NCBI RefSeq assembly: GCF_014451325.2
Contig: NZ_JACSCH020000018.1
Coordinates: 1-64,000 of the forward strand
Reading direction: 5' to 3'
Length of the DNA: 64,000 nucleotides
Source: Streptomyces sp. CB02980
GTDB taxonomy: Bacteria > Actinomycetota > Actinomycetes > Streptomycetales > Streptomycetaceae
Shown piece after piece: positions 8,168 through 16,017 of the stretch (position 1 is its first letter; every line of letters starts with the position of its first letter). The translations under genes were made by a program, and so were the position numbers. The notes under the pieces were generated by a model, which worked only from the letters and a program-made list of their open reading frames with translations, was not told where the DNA came from and did no database searches.

Positions 8168-8197
8168 TTGACAATACCGGGTGGTCCGAAGCAAGAT
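8168..8197 (+). promoter_or_regulatory. Possible rightward promoter divergent from the XRE gene
   Basis: A perfect TTGACA at 8168-8173 is followed after 18 bases by CAAGAT (8192-8197), with TATAAC just beyond. It lies 76 bases upstream of the XRE start codon, in a relatively AT-rich stretch, and faces the ParB operon. Confidence 0.45.
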
Positions 8198-8377
8198 CTA
8201 TAACGGTTAAAACACGAACGCTTACCTAGCGTGTGGGCGTCGCCCCCTGCCCTCTGGGGAGGAGGTCAGGGTGACGCCTTCTCTTCGGGCCTTGAGGTGT
8301 GCCGCAATCTCTGTTGTGTAGGGATCTAAGGATGGGCATGCTCGGGCGGTACGGCGTCACGACGCAAAGAGGTACGG

Positions 8378-8551
8378 GTGGGGATCGAAGTGGGGCGAGT
8401 GTTGGCTCGACTGGCGGAGTCCGGGGGCGAAGAGAACGCCGCCCTGGATGAGGGGCTGGCGTGCGAGGTGCTGGGGGCGCTGGCGATCGTGAACGCCGAG
8501 AGAGTCGGTCGGCAGGTGCGTTCAGGTGGGGTGGGGGGCTGCGGTGGGTAA
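8378..8551 (+). CDS. Small hypothetical protein (57 residues)
   Basis: A GTG start at 8378 is preceded by AAAGAGG at good spacing and opens a 57-codon frame reading MGIEVGRVLARLAESGGEEN. The central part looks helical (CEVLGALAIVNAERVGRQV) and the end is glycine-rich. The stop overlaps the first base of the following terminator hairpin. This placement supports a real short gene. No family was recognised. Confidence 0.45.
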   Translation: MGIEVGRVLARLAESGGEENAALDEGLACEVLGALAIVNAERVGRQVRSGGVGGCGG

Positions 8552-8591
8552 GACGTGGGGCGCGAACCCTCGGGGTTCGCGCCCCACGTCT
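8551..8591 (+). terminator. Strong hairpin terminator before parB
   Basis: A perfect 19-base stem (AGACGTGGGGCGCGAACCC and its complement) closes a TCG loop. It separates the small gene at 8378 from the parB promoter. No T-run follows, which is common for GC-rich streptomycete terminators. Confidence 0.75.
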
Positions 8592-8615
8592 CTGACCTGG
8601 GAAAACTTCAGAATT

Positions 8616-8645
8616 TTGTGGACTCCCACCCTGGATGCATATAGA
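8616..8645 (+). promoter_or_regulatory. Possible parB promoter with a G9 tract downstream
   Basis: TTGTGG (8616-8621) and TATAGA (8640-8645) are spaced by 18 bases. A run of nine G residues at 8660-8668 sits in the presumed 5' leader, about 30 bases before the parB start codon. The promoter is inferred from sequence alone. Confidence 0.45.
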
Positions 8646-8699
8646 ATAAAAGCAAGAAAGGGGGGGGGAGACCCCACCCGCTGACCTCTTGGAGACGAC

Positions 8700-9905
8700 A
8701 TGCCTCACAAGTACCAGACCCTGAAGATGCGCCAGATCACCCGCAATGAGGACCAGCCGCGCGAGACCTTCAACGAGGAGGCGCTGAACGAGCTGGCCGC
8801 CTCGATCAAGCAGCACGGCCTGCTCCAGCCGATAGTCGTCCGCAAGGCCGAGCAGGGCTACGAGCTCGTCGCCGGCGAGCGCCGCTTCCGCGCCAACGCG
8901 ATCGCGGGGAACATCACCATCGAGGCCAAGATCCTCCTCGCCGACGGCGACGCCGAGATCAGCGACCTCGACAGCTTCAAGAAGGCCATGGCCGAGAACC
9001 TCAACCGCGAGGACATGCTCCCCATGGAGGAGGCCCGCGGCTTCAAGCGGGTCCTGGACGACGAGCACGACGGCGACCCCGACAAGGTGCCCGCCGTCGC
9101 CGAGACCTTCTCCAAGTCGGTCCCCTTCGTCAATCAGCGGCTGACCCTGCTCAACCTGCGCCCCGAGATCCAGGCCGCCGTGGACGCCAAGCACATCGGC
9201 ACCCAGGCCGCCGTCCAGATCGCCGCGCTCTCGCCGGGCAACCAGAAGGCCGTCTTCGACGACTGGAAGAAGGGCGACAAGACCGACAACCAGCTCGTCC
9301 ACATCGCCTACGCCATGCGCAAGCAGGAGAAGGCGGCGAAGCAGGACTCCATGGTCGACGTCGAGGAGATGACGCCGGAGAAGAAGGCCGAGCTCGGCCG
9401 CGCGCAGGCCAAGACCAAGAGCGACCTGGACGCGATCGAGCACATGTGTGAGCTGCTGGGCGGCATCGCCAAGACCGACCCGATGGAGCTGGCCCGCATG
9501 CTGGACGGGCAGGTCGGGAAGCGACTGGAGCAGATGGACCGGGTCGCCGAATACGTTCAGAAGGCCCGCTGGCAGCTCAAGCAGGCCAAGGCCCACGCCG
9601 ACGCCAGCGAGCTGATGGTCAGCCCCGACGCGGCCGCGCCGGACCTCGTCGGCGATGCGGCGGCCGCGCTCGCCCGACTGGAGCCCGCGGGAGCGGACGC
9701 CTCCGAGCAGGCCGGCGCCCCCGCCCAGGGCGAGCCCGCCGCCCCGGAGGAGGACCAGGGCGAGGCCGTCGCCGAGACGGACATTAGCCCGCAGGCCGAC
9801 ATCCAGCAGCAGGAGAACACCCAGGAGGCCGACCCCGCCGTCGAGCCGGAGCAGGAGGACGCCGACACCAGCGCCGAGGGCGAGCCGGTCGACCTCGCCG
9901 CCTGA
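8700..9905 (+). CDS. parB: ParB/RepB/Spo0J-family partition protein
   Basis: A 401-residue protein with a clear ParB N-terminal domain. The N-terminal fold includes FNEEALNELAASIKQHGLLQ; GERRFRA lies at residues 59-65, and the CTP-binding-type segment ENLNREDMLPMEEARGF at 99-115. A central DNA-binding helix-turn-helix domain follows (ETFSKSVPFVNQRLTLLNL, residues 135-153). The last 110 residues are a low-complexity Ala/Glu/Asp-rich tail. GGAGACGAC precedes the ATG. No parA ATPase gene lies next to it, so it may act in plasmid-like maintenance with a host or distant ParA, or as a transcriptional/DNA-organising factor of the element. Confidence 0.9.
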   Translation: MPHKYQTLKMRQITRNEDQPRETFNEEALNELAASIKQHGLLQPIVVRKAEQGYELVAGERRFRANAIAGNITIEAKILLADGDAEISDLDSFKKAMAENLNREDMLPMEEARGFKRVLDDEHDGDPDKVPAVAETFSKSVPFVNQRLTLLNLRPEIQAAVDAKHIGTQAAVQIAALSPGNQKAVFDDWKKGDKTDNQLVHIAYAMRKQEKAAKQDSMVDVEEMTPEKKAELGRAQAKTKSDLDAIEHMCELLGGIAKTDPMELARMLDGQVGKRLEQMDRVAEYVQKARWQLKQAKAHADASELMVSPDAAAPDLVGDAAAALARLEPAGADASEQAGAPAQGEPAAPEEDQGEAVAETDISPQADIQQQENTQEADPAVEPEQEDADTSAEGEPVDLAA

Positions 9906-9920
9906 CTCACCCACCCGGGG

Positions 9921-9940
9921 GCGGCCCGTCAACGGGCCGC
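9921..9940 (+). terminator. Short hairpin between parB and the zinc protein gene
   Basis: GCGGCCCG-TCAA-CGGGCCGC, an 8-base perfect stem 15 bases after the parB stop. It may attenuate transcription into the downstream genes or stabilise the parB mRNA end. Confidence 0.5.
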
Positions 9941-9968
9941 GCCCTCCTGCTGCTTGGAGATCTCCCTG

Positions 9969-10208
9969 GTGAAGCGGCCCCCGGTGATCAACGGTCTCAA
10001 TACCTGGCCCGACGACGGCACGCTGCCGCCGCACATATGTCGCCTGTGCGATACCGACGGCGAGCAACTCGCCTCCGCCATCTGCGTGGTCTGCGGCTAC
10101 TGGGTCTGCGAAGCATGCGACGGCGGAACGGACCCCACCACGGGCGACGCCGTCTGCGACGACCACAAGGACCACCCGCTCGCCGCCGACTGCACCGAAT
10201 ACGCCTAG
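9969..10208 (+). CDS. Small Cys-rich, probable zinc-binding protein
   Basis: A 79-residue protein starting at a GTG eight bases after GGAGA; a TTG 15 bases upstream is the alternative start. It has paired cysteines in CRLCD, CVVCGYWVCEACDG and a final CDDH, spaced like a treble-clef or double zinc knuckle. It sits 10 bases before the methyltransferase gene on the same strand, so the two are probably co-expressed. Function unknown; it could be a DNA- or protein-binding accessory factor. Confidence 0.65.
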   Translation: MKRPPVINGLNTWPDDGTLPPHICRLCDTDGEQLASAICVVCGYWVCEACDGGTDPTTGDAVCDDHKDHPLAADCTEYA

Positions 10209-10218
10209 GAAGGAACCT

Positions 10219-11139
10219 ATGATGCGGATAGATCCCGACGTTCTTGAGGTCATCGGGTCGGCGACGGCCAAAGGCCCCGCCCTCTACCTGCCGGGCCAGC
10301 TCGACGTCAAGCTCTACCAGCGCGTGAACCTCGCCCTCGGCGCGGTCGGCGGCAAGTGGAGCCGCAGCAAGCAGGCCCACCTCTTCCCCGTCGACGCGGC
10401 CGACGCGGTGGCCTTGCTCCTGAACACCGGAGAGGTGACCACCGACGATGAGCGCGGCTGGTACCCCACTCCGGCGCCCATCGTCGACCGCCTCCTGGAG
10501 CTGGCCGACCTCACCCCCGGATACGAGGTCCTGGAGCCCTCGGCCGGACGCGGCGCGATCGCCGGGCCCGCCGCCGCCCGCGGGGCCGTCGTCGACTGTG
10601 TCGAACTCGACCCGAGCCGCGCCGACCACATCCGCGCCGACGGCTACGCCCGCAGTGTCACCACAGCCAACTTCCTGACGGTGCCGGTGAACCGCCAGTA
10701 CCAGCGCGTCATCATGAACCCGCCGTTCGCCGACCGCCAGGACATCCGCCACGTCGAAAGGGCGCTGCGCTTCCTCCAGCCGGGTGGCCTGCTCGTGGCC
10801 GTCATGTTCGGCAGCCTGACCTTCCGCCAGGACCGAACCAGCCGAGACTTCCTCGCCCGCGTCCGGGAGGCGCGCGGCACGGTCACCGAGCTACCGGACG
10901 ACGCCTTCCCGGCACTCCGGATCCGCACGGTCGTCACCGTCATCCCCGTGCGCGAAGCCCCCGCCGCGCCCCGCTTCAACCGGCACGCCCCAAGGCCCGA
11001 GGACTTCAACGCGCGGCCCCGAACCGCCCAGCAGGCCCTGTTCTTCACCGGCGAAGAGACCTCACACGGCACGGCATCCCTGGACGGCTACGGCCACGGA
11101 GAGCCGGCCCAGGGGCATCGAGATCAGAGCGAAATATAG
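10219..11139 (+). CDS. DNA adenine methyltransferase-like protein with NPPF motif
   Basis: A 306-residue protein. Residues 1-75 form a small N-terminal domain (YLPGQLDVKLYQRVNLALGA). This is followed by a WYPTPAPIVDRLLELA segment, SAM-binding motif I LEPSAGRGAI (105-114) and the catalytic motif NPPF (167-170) typical of N6-adenine methyltransferases. No target-recognition domain of normal size and no restriction endonuclease are evident, so it looks like an orphan phage or plasmid methyltransferase. It may protect element DNA or mark it. AAGGA precedes the paired ATG codons. Confidence 0.82.
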   Translation: MMRIDPDVLEVIGSATAKGPALYLPGQLDVKLYQRVNLALGAVGGKWSRSKQAHLFPVDAADAVALLLNTGEVTTDDERGWYPTPAPIVDRLLELADLTPGYEVLEPSAGRGAIAGPAAARGAVVDCVELDPSRADHIRADGYARSVTTANFLTVPVNRQYQRVIMNPPFADRQDIRHVERALRFLQPGGLLVAVMFGSLTFRQDRTSRDFLARVREARGTVTELPDDAFPALRIRTVVTVIPVREAPAAPRFNRHAPRPEDFNARPRTAQQALFFTGEETSHGTASLDGYGHGEPAQGHRDQSEI

Positions 11140-11142
11140 ATC

Positions 11143-11158
11143 CCAACACTGAACAGTG
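11143..11158. promoter_or_regulatory. Imperfect palindrome related to the 5415-5432 operator candidate
   Basis: CCAACACT-GAAC-AGTG resembles CCAACACT-CC-AGTG of the integrase region; both are preceded by C. The inner arms CACTG/CAGTG are perfect here. It lies right after the methyltransferase gene in a locally AT-rich spot (GAAATATAGAT), upstream of the small genes at 11389 and 11592. Confidence 0.4.
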
Positions 11159-11388
11159 CTACGGTCTATCTCGTTGGAGGGAACGGCCACAGCCGAGGAA
11201 CCGGCCCACCGACTGCCGTGGCATGCGGCATCCCCTCGGTGCCTGACGGGTGGCCAATCCCCCGCGCCCTACCCGTCAGGCACCGGCTCCGCACCGACGC
11301 GAAGCCACCTGCCGCGCCACAACCACGCACGCGAGCGGACCCGCCCCGGCCCAGGCCGACGGCGGGTCCACGTGTACCCGGGAGCGCC

Positions 11389-11595
11389 ATGACCTCGCAG
11401 GACTTTCACGGCCACGCCGACGAGTACGACCTGTACCGCCGCCTCGTCGCCGAACGGGATGGCAGGCCAGCCGTGCCCGCCTGCGACCGCGGACCCGACT
11501 CCTGCTGGAGCCGTGAGCCCGACCCGGACGCCGCCCGGCATCGAGCGGAACTCGAAGCAGCCCTCTATACGCGCATAGGAAGCAGAGCAGCATGA
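11389..11595 (+). CDS. Small hypothetical protein
   Basis: A 68-residue acidic/arginine-rich protein beginning MTSQDFHGHADEYDLYRRLV. GGGAG lies six bases upstream of the ATG. It ends in an ATGA overlap with the next small gene, indicating translational coupling. No family was recognised. The 240 bases upstream (from the methyltransferase stop) appear non-coding and hold the candidate operator and a GC-rich leader. Confidence 0.6.
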   Translation: MTSQDFHGHADEYDLYRRLVAERDGRPAVPACDRGPDSCWSREPDPDAARHRAELEAALYTRIGSRAA

Positions 11596-11714
11596 ACGAG
11601 CAGCAGACGACCGAGAAGAACGAGCCCACCCCGCCCGTGCCGGGCGCCGTGTGGTGCGAGTCGTGTGACGCCTGGTGCCTGCCCCCCGGGATCTGCCGCT
11701 GCAACAACCGCTGA
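11592..11714 (+). CDS. 40-residue Cys-rich protein
   Basis: The sequence begins MNEQQTTEKNEPTPPVPGAV and ends with a compact cysteine cluster WCESCDAWCLPPGICRCNNR, five cysteines in 20 residues, consistent with a single zinc site or a disulfide-rich fold. It starts inside the stop codon of the preceding gene (ATGA). It is followed at once by a strong terminator, so the operon ends here. Function unknown. Confidence 0.6.
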   Translation: MNEQQTTEKNEPTPPVPGAVWCESCDAWCLPPGICRCNNR

Positions 11715-11727
11715 TCTCCACGTACAC

Positions 11728-11760
11728 CGAAGCGGGCGCCCACCTCGGGCGCCCGCTTCG
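11728..11760 (+). terminator. Rho-independent-type terminator
   Basis: CGAAGCGGGCGCCC and GGGCGCCCGCTTCG form a perfect 14-base stem with a five-base loop, followed by TTT. It terminates the small-gene operon and may also serve the convergent DUF5677-like gene. Confidence 0.85.
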
Positions 11761-11784
11761 TTTGCTCAGCTCGTCAGGACTCGC

Positions 11785-12714
11785 TCAGTGCGTCGGCATC
11801 GAGGACACGTCGACCATCACCCGCCTCTTGCGCTGCGACACGCTCTCTTGGCCGAGCTTGGCCCCGGCATGCCGCAAGGAGTCGAGCACGATCGCGGCCA
11901 GAGCCTTCGCTTCGTCCAGATCGTCAGCGGAGACTTGAACCCGCGTCGGAGCCTTCTGGACCGGCGTCTCCTTCTCCGGGATTCGCTCGGGCATGTGCGG
12001 CGGACGGCCGAAGAGGACCTCGGCACGGAGGATGGACGGGGCAAGGGGGCTGCCCGCCAGGAGCTCGTCCGTCATCTTCGAAGCCTGGATGAGGCAGTAC
12101 GCCACATGAGTCAGTGGCGCGTGGTCATCATCCGGCATGCGAAGGCTGATCTTGTCGTCCTCCTCGTGTCGGAACCGGCTCGATCCGGTCGACGAGGGAT
12201 GCACGTCTGCCGACATCAGCCGGTAGGCGACGTAGGTGTCTTGCTCGCCGTAGAGCTGGGTCAGGCGCAGGAACGAGGAGTACTCGTTTCGAAGCGGGTG
12301 CTCGTCGCCCTTCGCCGGCAGCTCAGGCTTGCTGACCCAGTCGGGGAGCGTCCACTCCGCCTTCGCGGCTTCCTCGATCAGCTGAAGCTGGTTCTCCTGC
12401 CCCTCCTCCTCCCAGGCGAGAACCGTCTCGGGGGCACCGTCCAGCAGCCACTTCAAAGCCAGCGTGTGCTCGACTACCACCCGCGCAAGGGGAGTTGCCT
12501 CACTCGACAGCCCGGCATCGGCGAGCAGGGTCACTCCGCGCGCGGTGCGCGCGATCTTCCCCCACCAGCCGAAGGCCGCGAGGAAGGTGAGCTCATGCTC
12601 GGCCCTCACCGACACTTCGCGAGCCGCGACCTCGTCGAAGGCGTCGGCCAGTTCCTTGATCGTCAGAAGTGCCGCAGTCAGTTCCGCCGCGGTCTTCTCA
12701 TCCCCTGCGCTCAT
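11785..12714 (-). CDS. DUF5677-like helical protein
   Basis: A 309-residue mostly helical protein beginning MSAGDEKTAAELTAALL. The phrase SSEATPLARVVVEHTLALKW is typical of DUF5677-type proteins, which carry a conserved acidic/His helix and are found in defence islands and mobile elements without a defined function. An in-frame ATG 46 codons upstream was rejected because that stretch overlaps the divergent ParB-like gene and reads as non-protein. The promoter must lie in the 85 bases shared with the ParB-like gene. Confidence 0.6.
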   Translation of the reverse strand: MSAGDEKTAAELTAALLTIKELADAFDEVAAREVSVRAEHELTFLAAFGWWGKIARTARGVTLLADAGLSSEATPLARVVVEHTLALKWLLDGAPETVLAWEEEGQENQLQLIEEAAKAEWTLPDWVSKPELPAKGDEHPLRNEYSSFLRLTQLYGEQDTYVAYRLMSADVHPSSTGSSRFRHEEDDKISLRMPDDDHAPLTHVAYCLIQASKMTDELLAGSPLAPSILRAEVLFGRPPHMPERIPEKETPVQKAPTRVQVSADDLDEAKALAAIVLDSLRHAGAKLGQESVSQRKRRVMVDVSSMPTH

Positions 12715-12799
12715 GACGTACAGGCTGGCACAGCGCCGCCGACCGTCTAGGGTGGTTTTCCTGTAGGGCGCGGGGAACGGCCTACACAAGGGACGCACC

Positions 12800-13459
12800 G
12801 TGACCGCGCTCGCCAACATCCCCGAACAGCTCCTCCCGCTCGCCGTCCCCATCTCCGAGCTGACGCCCTACTACCGCAACCCCCGCACCGGCGACCTTCC
12901 GGCCATCGCCGAGTCCCTGACCGTGAACGGCCAGTACCGCGCCGTCGTCGTCAACAAGGGCACGCACACCGGCCGATCGAACGAGATCCTGGCGGGGAAC
13001 CACACCGTCGCCGCCGCGCAGCAACTCGGCTGGGAGCAGATCGCCGCTACCTGGGTCGACGTCGACGACGAGGCTGCCGCGCGCATTGTCGTGGTCGACA
13101 ACCGCACCAACGATCTTGCCGGTTACGACACCGCCCTGCTCGCCGAAGTCCTCTCCGAGATCCCCGACCTCGGGGGAACCGGCTACGACCGCGAGAGCGT
13201 AGACCGGCTCCTCGACGACACCTCCCTGCCCGAGACCCTGGAGCTCACCTCCGACGGAGCGGGCACCGGCGCGGCCGCGACCGTCGACTACCTCCAGTGG
13301 GGCTACCTCCAGTGGCAGTCCAAGCGGGTCCGCATCACCGCCGAGGAGGTCGAGGCCCTGGACGCCATCTACACGAAGTTCGTCGACGACACGAACAGCG
13401 ACATGGGCTTCGGCTGGCACGTCCTGCAGCAGGCCCACCAGGAGGGCGAGTCCGCATGA
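12800..13459 (+). CDS. ParB-like (ParB/sulfiredoxin-fold) protein
   Basis: A 219-residue protein with an N-terminal ParB-like fold: VPISELTPYYRNPRTGDLPA, IAESLTVNGQYRAVVVN, then ILAGNHTVAAAQQLGW at the place where ParB has GERR, and VVDNRTNDLAGYD. The AGNH variant instead of GERR marks the phage-type ParB-like family associated with terminase and DNA-modification genes rather than true partition proteins. The GTG start follows AGGGA. It overlaps the next gene by four bases (ATGA), so the two are coupled. It probably binds or acts on nucleotides or DNA; the reaction is not known. Confidence 0.8.
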   Translation: MTALANIPEQLLPLAVPISELTPYYRNPRTGDLPAIAESLTVNGQYRAVVVNKGTHTGRSNEILAGNHTVAAAQQLGWEQIAATWVDVDDEAAARIVVVDNRTNDLAGYDTALLAEVLSEIPDLGGTGYDRESVDRLLDDTSLPETLELTSDGAGTGAAATVDYLQWGYLQWQSKRVRITAEEVEALDAIYTKFVDDTNSDMGFGWHVLQQAHQEGESA

Positions 13460-14901
13460 GCAAGGTGCCCACCACGACGTTTCACGAGTCGTACCCGCTC
13501 GACCAGCTCCGCCCCGCCGACTACAACCCGCGGCGCCTCAGCGATACCGCGTTCATCCGGCTCCAGGCGTCCCTGCGTCGGCACGGCGTCGTCAAGCCCG
13601 TCATCCTCAACGCGGACGGGACCCTGGTCGCCGGCCACCAGAGAACCAAGGGGCTCAAGGCGATCGGTCTGACCCACACACCCGCGGTCATGCTCGGCAG
13701 CAAGGTCAGGTTGCAGGACGAGATCCAGTTCAACCTGCTCCACAACCGCGTCGAGACCGAAGCCAGCGTCGTCTACGCCGACCCCGGTGAACTCGGCGCC
13801 TGGTCCTGGATCCCGTGGCAGTCCATCCGCGTCGCCGAACGCAAGAACCTCTCCTTCGTCAACGCGATCGGGCACATGGCCGCCGGCCACGGCCCGTGGG
13901 GAAGCGTCGTCATCGACGACCAGGGCCGCATCGTCCTCAACGCCGAATACGCCGTCGTCGCGAGCATCAACCGCTTCGACCTCCTCGCCTGGACCGTCCC
14001 CTCCTCCGAGGCCGCCCAGCTGCACGCCGACCTCACCGGCGAGTACGGCGTCTACGACTGGACCGCCATCGAGGGCAAGGCACCCGTCTGGAACCAGCAC
14101 ATCGTCCAGCCCAAGCGGCTCCGGCAGTTCTCCTCCAAGGCCAAGGCCGGCAAGCTCGCCTACGGCTCGGAGACCTGGGACCAGCTCGTCACCCCCTGGC
14201 TCAAGCCCAGCCACCGCGTCGTGGACTTCGGCGCCGGGTACGGCGACTACGCCAAGCACCTGCGCGCCAAGGGCTTCAACATCCACGACTACGAGCCCTA
14301 CCGCTGCCGGGACGGCTCGTACGCCGTCGATATCCGGGCCGTCGTCGGCATGCTCCGTGACATCGACACCGACATCCAGGCCAACGGCCTCTACGACGTC
14401 GTCGTCCTCGACTCCGTCATTAACGCCACCACGACTCTCGACTACCAGCACTGGGTACTGACCACCGTCAACGCCCTGTGCGCGGCCGACGGCGTCGTGT
14501 GCCTCGGCACCCGCAACCTCGCCCGCGAACTCCGCGACGAGCAGGCCAAGCGGGTCACCTCGCAGACCGCCACCACGAAGATGAGCTTCCTCGACGAGGA
14601 CAACGTCGAGATGAACTTCGTCAAGGGCAAGTGGCAGAAGCTCCGCTTCCACACCCCCGACACCCTCGAACCGCTCCTTCGGCGCTACTTCGAAGACGTG
14701 AAGGTCACCGACCTAAGCGGCTCCAACATCAAAGCCACCTGCCGCCGCCCTATTCCCCTCCCGAAGGAGGAATACGAAAGGGCATTCGAGGAGGAATTCA
14801 ACATGCCCTATCCGAATGGGTTCCGGCATGACAGGCACCTGGAATTGGTGGGAAATTTGATAAAATTGGTTAAAGAGAGGAATTGTTCTCTCGGGATTTG
14901 A
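13456..14901 (+). CDS. ParB-like domain fused to a class I SAM-methyltransferase domain
   Basis: A 481-residue two-domain protein. The N-terminal 110 residues are ParB-like (YPLDQLRPADYNPRRLSD, GTLVAGHQRTKGLKAIG at about 55-72, FNLLHNRVETEASV). A middle region (115-245) is unassigned. From about 250 there is a class I methyltransferase core with motif I RVVDFGAGYGDYAKHLRAKG (254-273) and an acidic DYEPYR at the next strand. No NPPY-type catalytic motif was seen, so the target may not be adenine. Both ParB-like genes and the downstream hypothetical gene form one operon. The last 40 codons are unusually AT-rich for the region. Confidence 0.75.
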   Translation: MSKVPTTTFHESYPLDQLRPADYNPRRLSDTAFIRLQASLRRHGVVKPVILNADGTLVAGHQRTKGLKAIGLTHTPAVMLGSKVRLQDEIQFNLLHNRVETEASVVYADPGELGAWSWIPWQSIRVAERKNLSFVNAIGHMAAGHGPWGSVVIDDQGRIVLNAEYAVVASINRFDLLAWTVPSSEAAQLHADLTGEYGVYDWTAIEGKAPVWNQHIVQPKRLRQFSSKAKAGKLAYGSETWDQLVTPWLKPSHRVVDFGAGYGDYAKHLRAKGFNIHDYEPYRCRDGSYAVDIRAVVGMLRDIDTDIQANGLYDVVVLDSVINATTTLDYQHWVLTTVNALCAADGVVCLGTRNLARELRDEQAKRVTSQTATTKMSFLDEDNVEMNFVKGKWQKLRFHTPDTLEPLLRRYFEDVKVTDLSGSNIKATCRRPIPLPKEEYERAFEEEFNMPYPNGFRHDRHLELVGNLIKLVKERNCSLGI

Positions 14902-14919
14902 GAATTTAGTGGGGAATTC

Positions 14920-15432
14920 ATGTCGGAACGAATAAGGGTCGGGATCGAGTCACGCTCTCGGTACCACATCATGTGGCTCGCAGGGGTGCGCCACGTGGCG
15001 CTCGACCGGCACTGCTTGAAGACCTTCGGGCAGCCGGACCGCCCGCGGGTGGATCCGAAGCGCCGGCACCAGTTCGTCGAACTGCCGGCGGCCAACCAGC
15101 CGCTCGCCTGGTACCTGTGCGCGCTGCCCAACCCCTGGAGGTGGAGCGACAATGCCCACCTCGCCTTCGAGGCCGCCCCGGGCGAGAACTGGGAGGGCCC
15201 CGCCCTCGTGCCCGGCCTTCATGTCCAGCTGGAGAACGCTCGCCCCATCACCGGATGGGGCGAGCACGACATCCCCGCTACCGAACCCCGCCGAAACTCT
15301 CAGCGGTTCCGGACCTGCCGTAACTACCAGTTCGCCTGGTGGCTGCGTATGCAGCGCGACGCACCAGACGCGCCGCCGGAGTTCGTCCCGCCCAAGAAGC
15401 CCGGCGAAGGTGATCAGATGTCACTGATGTGA
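14920..15432 (+). CDS. Hypothetical protein of the ParB-like operon
   Basis: A 170-residue protein starting MSERIRVGIESRSRYHIMWL after a GGGG ribosome site. It is rich in Trp, His and Arg (for example HQFVELPAANQPLAWYLCAL, NPWRWSDNAHLAF, YQFAWWLRMQ), suggesting a compact globular enzyme-like or nucleic-acid-binding protein. No family was recognised. It lies 18 bases after the ParB/methyltransferase gene and is probably part of the same operon. Its 3' end overlaps the convergent small membrane gene by 12 bases. Confidence 0.65.
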   Translation: MSERIRVGIESRSRYHIMWLAGVRHVALDRHCLKTFGQPDRPRVDPKRRHQFVELPAANQPLAWYLCALPNPWRWSDNAHLAFEAAPGENWEGPALVPGLHVQLENARPITGWGEHDIPATEPRRNSQRFRTCRNYQFAWWLRMQRDAPDAPPEFVPPKKPGEGDQMSLM

Positions 15433-15720
15433 CGCCGGCGCAGCGGAGTCCGCCTCGTCGCGCTGCTCTACGCCGATTGCCGATCCAGCAGCCCCAAGCT
15501 GCGTCGGGTCGGCGGTCGGTGCCGCAACATTCTCCCCTTCGGGTGCCGACTCACTGCCGCCCGACGCGCCTTTCGCGTTGCTGCCCCGAACGGCGCTGAG
15601 CAACCTACGCCACGCCTCGATCAAGGGAAGCAGCTGTCCCAGGATTCCCGTCAAAACGAAGATTGCGATCGAGGCCACGCCCGACCAAGCGAGAATCCAG
15701 AGAACTGCAGACGAGTCCAC
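15421..15720 (-). CDS. Small single-pass membrane protein
   Basis: A 99-residue protein starting at GTG with AGAAGGGA upstream. It has an N-terminal membrane segment (AVLWILAWSGVASIAIFVL, continuing TGILGQLLPLIEAW) and a hydrophilic Ala/Gly/Glu-rich tail. An ATG 14 codons upstream lacks a ribosome site. Convergent with the ParB-like operon. Function unknown. Confidence 0.5.
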   Translation of the reverse strand: MDSSAVLWILAWSGVASIAIFVLTGILGQLLPLIEAWRRLLSAVRGSNAKGASGGSESAPEGENVAAPTADPTQLGAAGSAIGVEQRDEADSAAPASHQ

Positions 15721-15762
15721 CGTTCGATCCCTTCTACTCAGGGCCGAACTGAATGCGGGCAC

Positions 15763-16017
15763 GCCTACTCAGCTCGGCCACACTTTGTGGCTGAACTGAG
15801 TTCCGCACCAGCGATAGAAACTCAGGACTTTCTGGCTGGTTTCGAGCGTGTGATGGAGTGGCTGCCAACCGTGCACCGTGGCGGGCCGAGCAGGTCGCTG
15901 GATCCGCTCGCCTTGTCAGTACACCTGGGGAGGTAACGGGCGCCAGAACTACGGGCGGCCCGTTCCCAGACTTCCACACGACACGATAGTGATCCTCGGC
16001 GGCGCCGTCCGGAGAAC
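15763..16017. other. Intergenic region upstream of the terminase genes
   Basis: No convincing gene. It contains a 7-base inverted repeat, CTGAGTT at 15796-15802 and AACTCAG at 15819-15825, separated by 16 bases. This could be a regulatory site for the late (packaging) genes. The region probably carries the terminase promoter and possibly a packaging (cos/pac) site, but no defining motif was seen. Confidence 0.4.

Noticed and set aside
8226..10271. Minus-strand frame of 681 codons over parB
   Set aside because: Antisense to parB and the small zinc protein; Gly/Val/Leu-rich shadow with no domain.
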